A DNA stretch of 64,000 nt from Burkholderiaceae bacterium (GCA_030654805.1 JAURWR010000069.1:1-64000), one strand, 5' to 3'. Shown: positions 45,559 to 55,039, counted from the first letter of the stretch. A program made the numbers and translations. The notes: generated by a model from the letters alone, not told the origin.

Positions 45559-46191
45559 TTACTGGATCAAGCCGGCCTTCAGCGCGTAGTAGGTCAGGTC
45601 GCTGTTCGATTCGAGCTTCATCTTTTCCATCACGCGGGTGCGGTAGGTGCTCACCGTCTTCACGCTCAGCGACATGCTGACGGCCATCGTGCCGATCGCC
45701 TCTCCCTTCGCCAGCCGAAGGAAGACCTGCAACTCCCGTTCGGAGAGCAACTCATGCGGCATCTTCTCGCCACCACCCGCCAGCCCGTCGGCCAGCAGTT
45801 CGGCCACGCCCGAGGTGATGTACTTGCGCCCACGAAACACCGTTCGGATCGCTTTGGCGATCTCCTCGGGGTCGCAATCCTTGTTGAGATAACCGGCCGC
45901 CCCCTGCTTGAGCATCGTGGTCGCGTAATGCTGCTCGGGGAACCCGCTCAGGATCAGCACCGGCAGATCCGGCGCGCGAGCCTTGATCGCCGCCAGCACC
46001 TCGACCCCGCTCTGGTCGGGCATCGACAGATCGACCACCATCACATCGACGCCGCCGGCGCGCACGATGTCGAGCGCATCGCGCCCGTTGGCGGCTTCAG
46101 CCACGACCGTGAGGCCGATTTCTTCGGACAGAAACTGACGCAGTCCAGTGCGCACGATGGCGTGGTCGTCGACGATGGCAATGCGGATCAT
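45559..46191 (-). CDS. NarL/FixJ-type (LuxR HTH) response regulator
   Basis: MIRIAIVDDHAIVRTGLRQFLSEE...VMVVDLSMPDQSGVEVL; LLSERELQVFLRLAKGEAIGTMAVSMSLSVKTVSTYRTRVMEK. Confidence 0.93.
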   Translation of the reverse strand: MIRIAIVDDHAIVRTGLRQFLSEEIGLTVVAEAANGRDALDIVRAGGVDVMVVDLSMPDQSGVEVLAAIKARAPDLPVLILSGFPEQHYATTMLKQGAAGYLNKDCDPEEIAKAIRTVFRGRKYITSGVAELLADGLAGGGEKMPHELLSERELQVFLRLAKGEAIGTMAVSMSLSVKTVSTYRTRVMEKMKLESNSDLTYYALKAGLIQ

Positions 46192-46241
46192 GGTGACGAG
46201 ACTCGGGCCGGAACAGGATGCAACGAGTTTAGGGGCATGCG

Positions 46242-47591
46242 ATGCCATTGAAACGGTTCGACCGCTTCTGGAGAAGTGCCTTCGCGTTCCCGGTGGCCTG
46301 CCTCGCGGCGATGGCCTTGCTGGTGATCAGCGAAGTGTCGTTCCGGCGCGCGACGAATTCGATGAACCAGCTCGCGATGATGGCCACCGCGCGCACCGAC
46401 ATCCAGGCGCTCTGGCGTCAGCTTGTCGATGCCGAGACCGGCCAGCGCGGCTACCTGCTGACCCAGCGCAGCGAGTACCTGAAGCCTTACCGGGAGTCAC
46501 TCGAACGGATCGGCGCGTCGATCCGTTCGTTGACGACGTACTACCAAGGACACCCACAAGGCGAACCGTTGATGGGGCAGCTGTCCAGCCTGAGCAAGGA
46601 CAAGATCTCCGAACTGGCGACGACCCTGCGCCTGTACGACGAAGGCGGAGAAGCCTGGCGCGAGTTGCTGATGACCAACATCGGCCAGGAGAAGATGGAA
46701 TCGATACGCACCACCGCCCAGCAGCTGCTCGACCTCGAGACCCAGCGCGTTCTGGTGGGACGCGCCGACGTGCATCGCACGTTGATGATCAACCGGGTCG
46801 GCGTCGGCCTCACGACGCTGATCAGCCTGCTGGCGCTGTCGCTGTACTTCCGGCAGTCGACCTTGCTGGTGCGGGTGCAGCGGGAGCAGAAGCTGGCGGT
46901 GCAGGTCGAGCGCGACCGCCTCGATGCCGAGGTGAAGAGCCGCACCGCTCAACTGACCGAACTGGCCCAGCACCTGCAGACCGCGCGTGAGGACGAACGC
47001 AGCCGCCTGGCCCGCGAACTGCACGACGAACTGGGCGCGCTGCTGACCGCTGCCAAGCTCGATGCCGCGCGCCTGAAGGCGCGGCTCGGGACGATGACGC
47101 CTGAGGTCGCCGAGCGACTGCTGCACCTGAACAAGCTGCTCAACGATGGCATCGCGCTGAAGCGGCAGATCATCGAGAACCTGCGTCCCTCGTCGCTCAG
47201 CAACCTGGGCCTGGTGGCGGCGCTGGAGATCGTCACCAGCGAGTTCGCCACCGCCTCGGGGCTGCAGATCCACACCATGCTCGAGCCCGTTCAGCTCAGC
47301 AATTCGGGCGAACTGACCACCTACCGCCTGGTCCAGGAGGCGCTGACCAACATCGCGAAGTACGCGAAGGCCAGCGAGGTGTGGGTGGTGCTGTCGCAAC
47401 AGGGAGCGAACGCCACGATCTCGGTGCGCGACAACGGCTGCGGTTTCGACACGACGATTCCTCGCCAGGCGGCGCACGGCCTGCTCGGCATGCGCTACCG
47501 CGTCGAAGCCGAAGGCGGGCAGATGACGTTGTCCAGCGAGCCAGGGCACGGCACGCTGATCGAAGCCAGCCTCCCGGTTCGAAAGTCGTGA
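46242..47591 (+). CDS. CHASE3-domain sensor histidine kinase (HisKA_3 type)
   Basis: LVDAETGQRGYLLTQRSEYLKPY (CHASE3); ARELHDELGALLTAAKLDAARL (HisKA_3); TTYRLVQEALTNIAKYAKASEV; divergent from the LuxR-type RR. Confidence 0.92.
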   Translation: MPLKRFDRFWRSAFAFPVACLAAMALLVISEVSFRRATNSMNQLAMMATARTDIQALWRQLVDAETGQRGYLLTQRSEYLKPYRESLERIGASIRSLTTYYQGHPQGEPLMGQLSSLSKDKISELATTLRLYDEGGEAWRELLMTNIGQEKMESIRTTAQQLLDLETQRVLVGRADVHRTLMINRVGVGLTTLISLLALSLYFRQSTLLVRVQREQKLAVQVERDRLDAEVKSRTAQLTELAQHLQTAREDERSRLARELHDELGALLTAAKLDAARLKARLGTMTPEVAERLLHLNKLLNDGIALKRQIIENLRPSSLSNLGLVAALEIVTSEFATASGLQIHTMLEPVQLSNSGELTTYRLVQEALTNIAKYAKASEVWVVLSQQGANATISVRDNGCGFDTTIPRQAAHGLLGMRYRVEAEGGQMTLSSEPGHGTLIEASLPVRKS

Positions 47592-47867
47592 GCGCCACAG
47601 AGGCTTCCTGCCCTCTGTCTCGCGCACCGACGGTGTCCCCGTCGGTCTTCATCCTGCGGTAACCCAGGGCCCCGCCTGTCGAGACGCAGGCGGCGCCCTG
47701 GCACTCGCCTGCCTTGTGGGTTCGGTCCTACACGCATGGGCCGATTTGCCTGACGCCCGCTAAGCCGCGCGGACTATCGATCGCCGTCAGGGCTCGCCAC
47801 ACACTGGAATCCAGCGATGCCAGGACACAGTCCGCCGGTGCATCGCTCCACTTCCAAGGAGATTTCC

Positions 47868-48029
47868 ATGTTGCATTACGCGGTCGTGTTCTTCGTCATC
47901 GCGCTGGTGGCGGCGTTGTTCGGCTTCGGCGGCATCGCCGCGAGTGCCGTCGGCATCGCGAAGGTGCTGTTCGTGATCTTCCTGGTGCTGGCAATCGTCA
48001 GCTTCCTGTTCGGTCAGATGCGGAAGTAG
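47868..48029 (+). CDS. DUF1328 domain-containing small membrane protein
   Basis: [49 protein letters not shown] is characteristic of DUF1328. Confidence 0.92.
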   Translation: MLHYAVVFFVIALVAALFGFGGIAASAVGIAKVLFVIFLVLAIVSFLFGQMRK

Positions 48030-48095
48030 TCCGCCTCGTTGCCCGTTGCCTCGTTTCAAAGCCGTATCCCTCATCACCCTTCAGGAGTCACCCCC

Positions 48096-48461
48096 ATGAG
48101 AGTCACCATGCCCAGCCAGTTCGTTGAAGGCGCCGCCAGCGGCGCCACGTCCGCCGTCGAACAGATCGACCGCGCTGAAGAAGCCCACCACCACCTCAAT
48201 GAAGCGGCGCACGATCTGGCCGACCGCGCACGACCGGCGATCGATCGCCTGGTCAAGAGCGCGGAGAACCTCGCACAGCGCGGCATCGATGGCGCCCGCG
48301 ATGGCTCGCAGCACCTGCGTGACCGCGCGGCCCGCGCCACCGACTGCACCGTCAACTACATCAAGGATGAGCCGGTCAAGTCGATGCTGATCGCAGCTGC
48401 CACCGGAGCCGCGCTGATGGCGCTGGTGGCCCTGCTGAACCGGTCGCGCCAGAACGCCTGA
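48096..48461 (+). CDS. DUF883/ElaB-YqjD-like membrane-anchored protein
   Basis: Amphipathic N-term; YIKDEPVKSMLIAAATGAALMALVALLNRSR tail. Confidence 0.75.
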   Translation: MRVTMPSQFVEGAASGATSAVEQIDRAEEAHHHLNEAAHDLADRARPAIDRLVKSAENLAQRGIDGARDGSQHLRDRAARATDCTVNYIKDEPVKSMLIAAATGAALMALVALLNRSRQNA

Positions 48462-48503
48462 TCCACCCGCCTCACAGCAGCCCCCGCTTCCGGAACACCC
48501 ATC

Positions 48504-48884
48504 GTGATTCACCCGCTTTTCAAACTGATGGCCGCGCACCCCACGGTGCTGACCGATCACGTCGAGGCTTATGCGTCGCTCGCGGCGCAGGAGTTCGGCA
48601 CCGCGGCGACGCAGTGGCGTTCGCGAGCGTTGAAGACGGGCATCGCGATGTGTTGCGCTGCTTCGGCAGCCGTTCTGGCCGGCGTGGCGGTGATGCTGTG
48701 GGCGGTGACACCAGCTGTCGATCTGCATGCGCCGTGGGCGCTGTGGGTCTCGCCCGGGCTGCCGGCTCTCGCCGCGGTGGCTTGCTGGTGGTCTGCCCAA
48801 GACGCGCCTGCGGAGGGTGCCTTCGCGATCCTGCGGCGGCAGCTTTCCGAAGACATGGCCTTGCTGCGCGAGGTGAACGCGTGA
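48504..48884 (+). CDS. Phage-holin-family / YqjE-like membrane protein
   Basis: Two TM helices after EAYASLAAQEFGTAATQWRSRAL; position after DUF883-like gene. Confidence 0.6.
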   Translation: MIHPLFKLMAAHPTVLTDHVEAYASLAAQEFGTAATQWRSRALKTGIAMCCAASAAVLAGVAVMLWAVTPAVDLHAPWALWVSPGLPALAAVACWWSAQDAPAEGAFAILRRQLSEDMALLREVNA

Positions 48885-49477
48885 ACGCTGCCGCGACCCC
48901 GATCGCCGATCGGGCGCTGATGGACGCTGGCACGGCACCGGTCGATGCGGTCGCGAGGCTCGAACAGTCTCGGCTGCGCCTGCGCCAGCACCTGATCGCG
49001 TTGAACGGGCGCGAAGCCGGTCCTGCCGGTTCGCACCCACCGAGCGGCTGGCTCGACTCGCTCAGATCGATCCCGCTGGTCGGCGTGGCGCTGGACACGG
49101 TATCGGGCTGGTGGTCGCAGCATCCGTTGCGCGTCGTCGTCACCCTGGTGGCGGCGTCGGCCGCGTCGGCGGCCCGGCCGGTGACGCAGCGGCATCCGGC
49201 ATGGACCATGTTCGGCGCGCTGGCCCTGGGCGGGCTGGTGATGTGGGCTCGGCCCTGGCGCTTTGCGCCGCTGAGGCGTGCGGTCTACGCCGGCTTGTTG
49301 CCCCAGCTCGTCTCGAAAGTGCTCTCGCACCTGCCCACCGATGGCTGGATGACCTTGGCCGAGTCGCTGCTGCGACGCGATCCACCCGCACCGGCCTCCG
49401 CCGGACCGGTGGCACCGGTCATACACCGAAATTTCCCACCCGGCAGCGATTCCGCAAGGACATCGCCGCTGCACTAG
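48881..49477 (+). CDS. Hypothetical membrane protein (GTG start, overlaps preceding stop)
   Basis: Overlapping GTGA start/stop; hydrophobic segments VVVTLVAASAASAARPV and WTMFGALALGGLVMW. Confidence 0.6.
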   Translation: MNAAATPIADRALMDAGTAPVDAVARLEQSRLRLRQHLIALNGREAGPAGSHPPSGWLDSLRSIPLVGVALDTVSGWWSQHPLRVVVTLVAASAASAARPVTQRHPAWTMFGALALGGLVMWARPWRFAPLRRAVYAGLLPQLVSKVLSHLPTDGWMTLAESLLRRDPPAPASAGPVAPVIHRNFPPGSDSARTSPLH

Positions 49478-49530
49478 CCGGCCTCCGTGCTTGCCTCCCC
49501 TTTTCATCATCCACACCAAGGATCTACACC

Positions 49531-49845
49531 ATGTTCACACGCACCACCCTCGCCGCACTCGTCGCTTCCGTCGCGCTCATCACGATGACCGGCTGTGCCG
49601 TGACGCGCGATCAATCGACCGTCGGCGCCTACATCGACGACACCGCGATCACCACCTCGGTGAAGGCCCGTTTCGTCGACAACAAGGACGTCGATGCCTC
49701 GGCAATCAGCGTCGAGACCCTGAACGGCACCGTCATGCTGTCGGGCTTCGCGAAGAACAGCACCGAGAAGATCAAAGCTGAAGAAATCACACGCGCCGTC
49801 AAGGGCGTGAAATCGGTCAAGAACGAAATCGCTGTGCGCAGCTGA
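49531..49845 (+). CDS. BON domain lipoprotein
   Basis: Lipobox LITMTGC; BON: DDTAITTSVKARFVDNKDVDASAISVETLNGTVMLSGFAKNSTEKIKAEEITRAVKGVKSVKNEI. Confidence 0.92.
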   Translation: MFTRTTLAALVASVALITMTGCAVTRDQSTVGAYIDDTAITTSVKARFVDNKDVDASAISVETLNGTVMLSGFAKNSTEKIKAEEITRAVKGVKSVKNEIAVRS

Positions 49846-50027
49846 TCGAGCCGGGTTCGATGACCGGAGTGCTGGGCGCCGTCACGAGCGGCGCCCACAC
49901 TTTTTGGGCCGCGCTGAATCGATACCTCGACGCCGATGGCATGCGCCAGGGTTGCTCGACGCACTCACTCGCCATCGGCGAGGTCGCCGTCGGATGAGCA
50001 TTCGATGAGAGCCCATCGTCAGGACGT

Positions 50028-50058
50028 AAAAAAGGCCCGCTTGCGCGGGCCTTTTTTG
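50028..50058. terminator. Bidirectional rho-independent terminator
   Basis: aaaaaaGGCCCGCttgcGCGGGCCtttttt between convergent BON and rhlE genes. Confidence 0.92.
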
Positions 50059-50086
50059 TCGAACAGAACAACGCAGCGTGGGACGC

Positions 50087-51535
50087 TCAGCGGGGGGTGA
50101 ACCCGCCGGTGCGCGGACGCGCCTTGAACGGTGCCTTGCTGGGCGCTGCACCGCCTTCGACGGGACGTCGCGGCGCACGGTCGAACGGGCCGGCCGAGCG
50201 GGGTGCGAAGTTGTCGTCGCGACGCGGCGCAAAACCGCCTTCTTCACGACGCGGCGCGAAAGACGGCTTGCTGAAGCGACTGTTCGACGGGGCACCCGAC
50301 CGGTTGCCGAAGCCACCAGGGCGACGCTCGGTGTCGGCACCGGGACGCGGTGCGTACATGCGCGGCTCAGGGCTCTTCGGCTCCAGACCGGCGATCGTGC
50401 TGACCGGGATGTTCTGCGTCGTGAACTGCTGAATGCGGCGGATCATGCCGGTGTCCATGCGTTCACCCAGCGTGATCGCCAGACCGTTTTTGCCGGCGCG
50501 GCCGGTACGGCCAATGCGGTGCACGTAGTCCTCGGCCTTCATCGGCAGACCGTAGTTGATGACGTGGCTGATGCTCGGCACGTCGATGCCGCGCGCGGCG
50601 ACGTCGGTCGCAACCAGCACCTTCAGCTGACGCGAGCGCAAGCCTTGCAGCACGCGATTGCGCCGGCCCTGCGGCATCCCGCCGTGCAGCGATGCGACGG
50701 CATGGCCCATCTCGGCCAGGCGATCGGCAAGCCAGTCGGCGTCACGCTGAGTGCTGGTGAAGACCAGCGCCTGTTCCATCTCGCGCTCGGTCAGGATGTG
50801 ATCGAGCAGCGCGTTCTTGTGGTTGTGGTTGTCGGCCCAGTGCAGGCGCTGTTCGATGTTTTCGTGCGTGTCGGTGTGCGAAGAGACATCGATGCGCTGC
50901 GGATCGCGCAACAGGTTCTGCGCCAGGCGGCCCACGTGGCCGGCGAAGGTGGCGCTGAACATCACCGTCTGGCGTGTGGCAGGCACATGGTCAGCGATGG
51001 TGTTGATGTCATCGATGAAGCCCATGTCGAGCATGCGGTCGGCTTCGTCGAGCACCAGCATGTCGACGTTTTCGAGCACGGCCTTGCCGGTCTGCAGGTG
51101 GTCGAGCAGGCGGCCCGGGGTCGAGATCAGGATGTCCAGCGGACCGCGCAGTGCCTTGATCTGCGCCGGGTAAGGAACACCGCCGACCACCGTGGCGACG
51201 CGCAGGCCCTGCACGTGGCGGCCGTAGGTCGAGGCAGCCTTGGCGACCTGCATCGCGAGTTCGCGCGTCGGCGTCAGCACCAGAATGCGTGGACCGTAGA
51301 CGGTGGCGCGATCGCGCTTTTGCGTGCTGTCGGCACGTGCCGCAATGATGCGTTCGAGCGCAGGCAGGATGAACGACGCGGTCTTGCCGCTGCCGGTGCT
51401 CGACGAGACCATCAGGTCCTTGCCGGCGAGGGCCAGCGGAATGGCCTTCATCTGGACTTCGGTGGCGGTTTCGTAGCCGGCGTCGGCCACGGCTTTGGTC
51501 AGGGCTTCTGTGAGGCCCAGGTTGGCAAATGTCAT
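50087..51535 (-). CDS. rhlE: DEAD-box ATP-dependent RNA helicase (RhlE-like)
   Basis: SSSTGSGKTASFILPAL, PTRELAMQV, LVLDEADRMLDMGF, HRIGRTGRAGKNG; Arg/Pro-rich C-tail. Confidence 0.9.
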   Translation of the reverse strand: MTFANLGLTEALTKAVADAGYETATEVQMKAIPLALAGKDLMVSSSTGSGKTASFILPALERIIAARADSTQKRDRATVYGPRILVLTPTRELAMQVAKAASTYGRHVQGLRVATVVGGVPYPAQIKALRGPLDILISTPGRLLDHLQTGKAVLENVDMLVLDEADRMLDMGFIDDINTIADHVPATRQTVMFSATFAGHVGRLAQNLLRDPQRIDVSSHTDTHENIEQRLHWADNHNHKNALLDHILTEREMEQALVFTSTQRDADWLADRLAEMGHAVASLHGGMPQGRRNRVLQGLRSRQLKVLVATDVAARGIDVPSISHVINYGLPMKAEDYVHRIGRTGRAGKNGLAITLGERMDTGMIRRIQQFTTQNIPVSTIAGLEPKSPEPRMYAPRPGADTERRPGGFGNRSGAPSNSRFSKPSFAPRREEGGFAPRRDDNFAPRSAGPFDRAPRRPVEGGAAPSKAPFKARPRTGGFTPR

Positions 51536-51991
51536 TTCGTACTTTCAAATGCGGTGCCGACGCTGCGCGATGCGCAACGCCAAGGCACCTACCGGTTCCG
51601 TGAACCGGCAAGGTCAGGTCGCTGGGAGAACGTTCGCTTTGGGAACAGTGAAGCGGAACAGTCAAGCGACGGCATCGCCGCCGACCGTTGCCTGCAGGTG
51701 CCGTCGAGTACGACACCGACTGAAGCGATATCGAGACCTGCCGCACTGAAGATCGTGGGCTGACTCGAAGGAGGTCAGAGGGGATGAACGAGATCGATCA
51801 CAACAACTGCGCAGAAGACTCTGCGTTGGATCGTCGATGCGAGCGAAGCCCTAGAGTTTACCCTGAATTCCTGAATTCCGAAAGCCCCCTCACGCTGACG
51901 CAGCGGCAGTCGCCTTTGCGGGACTGTCGCGCCGCGCCGGGTATCCTGCCCGTCCCCCAACATTCGCCCGAGTGCTGCCCCGCTCGTATTC

Positions 51992-52456
51992 ATGGCCGGC
52001 ATCCACATCACCGACATCGAGGCCGCCATCAACTGGTGGCGCGAGCGATCGCCGTCCCCCGATGGCATCACGGCATGCTGCGAGGTCCGAGCGCTCGCCG
52101 AGGTGTATGCGCTGATGGTGTACTACCGCGAGAGCGAGTGCGACGACGGCTACATGCCGGCCGCATCGCGCACCGCATGGCTGGCCTGGTACGCGACCAC
52201 GCCCGACGCGCCGTGCATCGCGATCTGCTCGACCAGCCAGGGAGACGACGTCTGCAAGGGCTGCGGCCGCAGCTTCGATGAAGTGCAGAACTGGCCAGGG
52301 ATGAGTCCGGCCGAAAAGCGCGCGACCTGGCGCCGAATCACGATGGACGGCACCGCCTTGCGGTTCAACCGCTATGCCGAGCGCGCAAGGGAAGCACAGA
52401 GCCTGCCCCCCGAGACGCCCGCGAAGCCGACTTCCGGCGAGCCGAGCCAAGCGTGA
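51992..52456 (+). CDS. DUF3717 + DUF1289 domain protein
   Basis: N-term ITDIEAAINWWRERSPSPDGITACCEVRALAEVYALMVY (DUF3717); C-term PCIAICSTSQGDDVCKGCGRSFDEVQNWPGMSPAEKRATWRRI (DUF1289). Confidence 0.85.
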   Translation: MAGIHITDIEAAINWWRERSPSPDGITACCEVRALAEVYALMVYYRESECDDGYMPAASRTAWLAWYATTPDAPCIAICSTSQGDDVCKGCGRSFDEVQNWPGMSPAEKRATWRRITMDGTALRFNRYAERAREAQSLPPETPAKPTSGEPSQA

Positions 52457-52463
52457 CCGCTGC

Positions 52464-53897
52464 GCCGTGACGCCTGGGCGGCGCTGGACCTCGAGCGCGG
52501 TGCGCATCCTGCCGCTGGCGTGGCCGGTCTTCATCGGCCAGTTGGCGGTGCTGGCCTTCGCCACCATCGACACGCTGCTGGTGGCGCGCTACTCGGCGAT
52601 CGACCTGGCCGCGCTGGCCGTCGGCAACGCGGTCTACGTTTCGGTGTTCATCGGCTTGACAGGGGTCGTGCAGGCCGTGGCACCGATCACCGGTCAACTG
52701 TTCGGCGCACGCCGCTTGCCGGAGGCCGGGCAGCAATTGCATCAGGCACTCTGGCTGGCGCTCGGGCTGTCGGTGCTCGGGTGCAGCTTTCTGGTCTTTC
52801 CAGCGCCGTTCCTGGCGCTGGCGCAGACGCCGCCCGACGTCGCCGACAAGGTGCGTGCCCACCTGGGCGCGCTGGCCTTCGCGTTGCCTTCGGCCTTGCT
52901 GTTCACCGCCTTTCGCGGCTTCAACACGGCCGTATCGCGCCCGAAGATGGTGATGGCCCTGCAGGTTGTCGGTCTGGCGCTGAAGGTGCCGCTGACCGCT
53001 CTGCTGGTGTTCGGCGCCGCACTGCCCTTGCCTGCCGGATGGCCGTGGAGCGAACTGAGCGTTCCCGCCCTCGGCACGCCGGGCTGCGGTATCGCGACGG
53101 CCATCGCGATGGCCGTGCAATTGCTGGCTGCCGCCGCAGTGCTGCTGCGCTCACCGTTCTACGCGCCCTTCGGACTGCACACGCGGCGACTGCAGCGTCC
53201 CGATCGCCACAAGCTGGCGGCCTTGCTGCGTCTGGGCGTACCGATGGGGCTGTCCATCGGGATCGAGGTCACCGGCTTCACCTTCATGGCCCTTTTCATC
53301 GCGAGGCTGGGCGCCACGCCGGTGGCGGGTCACCAGATCGCGGTCAACCTGATCTCGGTGATGTTCATGCTGCCTATCTCGCTGGGCAACGCCACCAGCA
53401 CGCTGGTGGCGCAGCGCATCGGCGCCGGCGATCCGTGCGACGCGCGGCGGCTCGGCTGGCACGGACTGCAACTGGCCATGCTGATCGCCGCTGCGCTGGG
53501 CGCCACGGTGTACGGCCTGCGCGACACGATCCTGCACGTGTACACCAGCGATGCGGTGATCGTCGCCGCCGCGCTGCCGCTGCTGGCGTGGGTGATGTTG
53601 TTCCACATCGCCGATGCGGCGCAGATCCACGTCGCCTACACACTGCGCGCCTACCGGGTGGCCACGGCGCCGCTGGTGATCTACGGCATCGCGATCTGGG
53701 GCGTGGGGCTGGGTGGCGGCTACACGCTGGCCTTCAATGTCACTGGTGCCACACCACCGGCCTTGCTCGGTGCGCCGGGGTTCTGGGCTGCATCCACGGC
53801 TGGGTTGACGCTGGCGGCGATCGGGCTCGTCGGCTTCCTTGCATGGATGCTGAAGGCACGGGCAGCGTCGGTAGCGACGGCGCCACAAAAACGTTGA
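52464..53897 (+). CDS. MATE family efflux transporter
   Basis: WPVFIGQLAVLAFATIDTLLVARYSAIDLAALAVGNAVYVSVFIGLTGVVQAVAPITGQLFGARR; 12-TM pattern. GTG start inferred. Confidence 0.9.
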   Translation, partial: AVTPGRRWTSSAVRILPLAWPVFIGQLAVLAFATIDTLLVARYSAIDLAALAVGNAVYVSVFIGLTGVVQAVAPITGQLFGARRLPEAGQQLHQALWLALGLSVLGCSFLVFPAPFLALAQTPPDVADKVRAHLGALAFALPSALLFTAFRGFNTAVSRPKMVMALQVVGLALKVPLTALLVFGAALPLPAGWPWSELSVPALGTPGCGIATAIAMAVQLLAAAAVLLRSPFYAPFGLHTRRLQRPDRHKLAALLRLGVPMGLSIGIEVTGFTFMALFIARLGATPVAGHQIAVNLISVMFMLPISLGNATSTLVAQRIGAGDPCDARRLGWHGLQLAMLIAAALGATVYGLRDTILHVYTSDAVIVAAALPLLAWVMLFHIADAAQIHVAYTLRAYRVATAPLVIYGIAIWGVGLGGGYTLAFNVTGATPPALLGAPGFWAASTAGLTLAAIGLVGFLAWMLKARAASVATAPQKR

Positions 53898-53962
53898 GCC
53901 GCCAAGGAGTTCGTTGCGTCGCCTCTTGAAACCGGGCGCACCGCAGCCACTTTCTGCTCATC

Positions 53963-53997
53963 GGGCCCGATCGTCGGGCCCCTTCACACGATGAAGG
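53963..53997 (+). promoter_or_regulatory. Two-hairpin 5' leader of hsp20; second hairpin sequesters the SD (possible RNA thermometer)
   Basis: GGGCCCGA-tcg-TCGGGCCC, then CCTTCA-cacga-TGAAGG where AAGG(A) is the SD 7 nt upstream of ATG 54006. Confidence 0.5.
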
Positions 53998-54005
53998 AAT
54001 TCGCC

Positions 54006-54482
54006 ATGCACGACTCGTTTGTGACCCTGACCCGCAGCCTCCCCGGCGACCTCGATCGCGTGCGCGCCGACCTCGACGCCATCTTCGGCCGCCGCCCTTC
54101 CCAACGCCTCGCCAGTCCCGTGAGTCGCGGCGCGTTTCCGGCGATCAACGTGCGTCAGAACGCGCAGGCCATCGACATTCAGGTGTTCGCACCAGGCATC
54201 GACGCGAGTCGCACGGAAGTGACGCTGGATCGCGGCATGCTGACCATCGTCGGTGAGCGTGCCAGCAGCCTGCCGGCCCGCCCTGACACAGACACCGAGT
54301 GCGGCGCCGAGCCGACCAGCGTGCGCAGCAACGAACGGTATGCCGGCCGATTCCGCCGCGCGGTGACGCTGCCGGACGACGCCGACCCGAACCAGGTGAC
54401 CGCCAACTACCGCGACGGCGTGCTGCACATCAACGTTCAGCGCCGCATTGCCACGCCACCGACGCGAATCGCGATCGGCTGA
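54006..54482 (+). CDS. Hsp20/alpha-crystallin family protein (first of tandem pair)
   Basis: FPAINVRQNAQAIDIQVFAPGIDASRTEVTLDRGMLTIVGER...RYAGRFRRAVTLPDDADPNQVTANYRDGVLHINVQR. Start at ATG 54006 preferred over 53991 on SD spacing. Confidence 0.93.
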   Translation: MHDSFVTLTRSLPGDLDRVRADLDAIFGRRPSQRLASPVSRGAFPAINVRQNAQAIDIQVFAPGIDASRTEVTLDRGMLTIVGERASSLPARPDTDTECGAEPTSVRSNERYAGRFRRAVTLPDDADPNQVTANYRDGVLHINVQRRIATPPTRIAIG

Positions 54483-54523
54483 AACCGACCGCATCCAACG
54501 TCCCTCACGACAGGAACCACGCC

Positions 54524-54892
54524 ATGAACTCCAACTCGACAAACACCGTTGCAGCATCCACCTTCTATCTGGTGCCCCGGGTCGATGTCTTCGAAGACAG
54601 CGCCGGCGTCACGCTGCTGGCCGACTTGCCCGGTGTCCGCAAGGACGCACTCGACATCCAGGTCGACGGCACGAACCTGCGCCTAGAAGGCCGCGTTTTC
54701 GACGGCACGCCGCAGCCAACCGACGCGGTGGCCTTCGAAATGAGCGCGTCGCACTACCGCCGCGCGTTCACGCTGAGCGAGCGGCTCGACACCAGCGCCA
54801 TCGATGCCCAGCTCAAAGACGGTGTGCTGCGACTGCGCATCCCCAAGCTTGCCGAGGCGCAACCCAAGCGTGTCGAAGTCCGCATCGGCTGA
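54524..54892 (+). CDS. Hsp20/alpha-crystallin family protein (second of tandem pair)
   Basis: PRVDVFEDSAGVTLLADLPGVRKDALDIQVDGTNLRLEGR...HYRRAFTLSERLDTSAIDAQLKDGVLRLRIPK. Confidence 0.93.
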   Translation: MNSNSTNTVAASTFYLVPRVDVFEDSAGVTLLADLPGVRKDALDIQVDGTNLRLEGRVFDGTPQPTDAVAFEMSASHYRRAFTLSERLDTSAIDAQLKDGVLRLRIPKLAEAQPKRVEVRIG

Positions 54893-55039
54893 TGGCGAAG
54901 AGGCGGCGGACCCGTGCGCTGTCGCCTCCAGCACAAGCACGCCCTCGACGAATTCGAAAGCAAGACCCGGAGTGCGGGCAGGTTCGATGAGGCCTAAATT
55001 CAGCCATCGATCTCGACCGGCTGAAATGGCACTTCCACC

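Noticed and set aside
48504-48884. Prophage remnant suggested by the holin-like family resemblance
   Set aside because: No phage structural, integrase or lysis genes nearby; this family is commonly chromosomal.
53963-53981. GGGCCCGA-tcg-TCGGGCCC as a terminator for the MATE gene
   Set aside because: No T-tract on either strand and it abuts the hsp20 SD hairpin; a leader structure is more likely, although a terminator role is not excluded.
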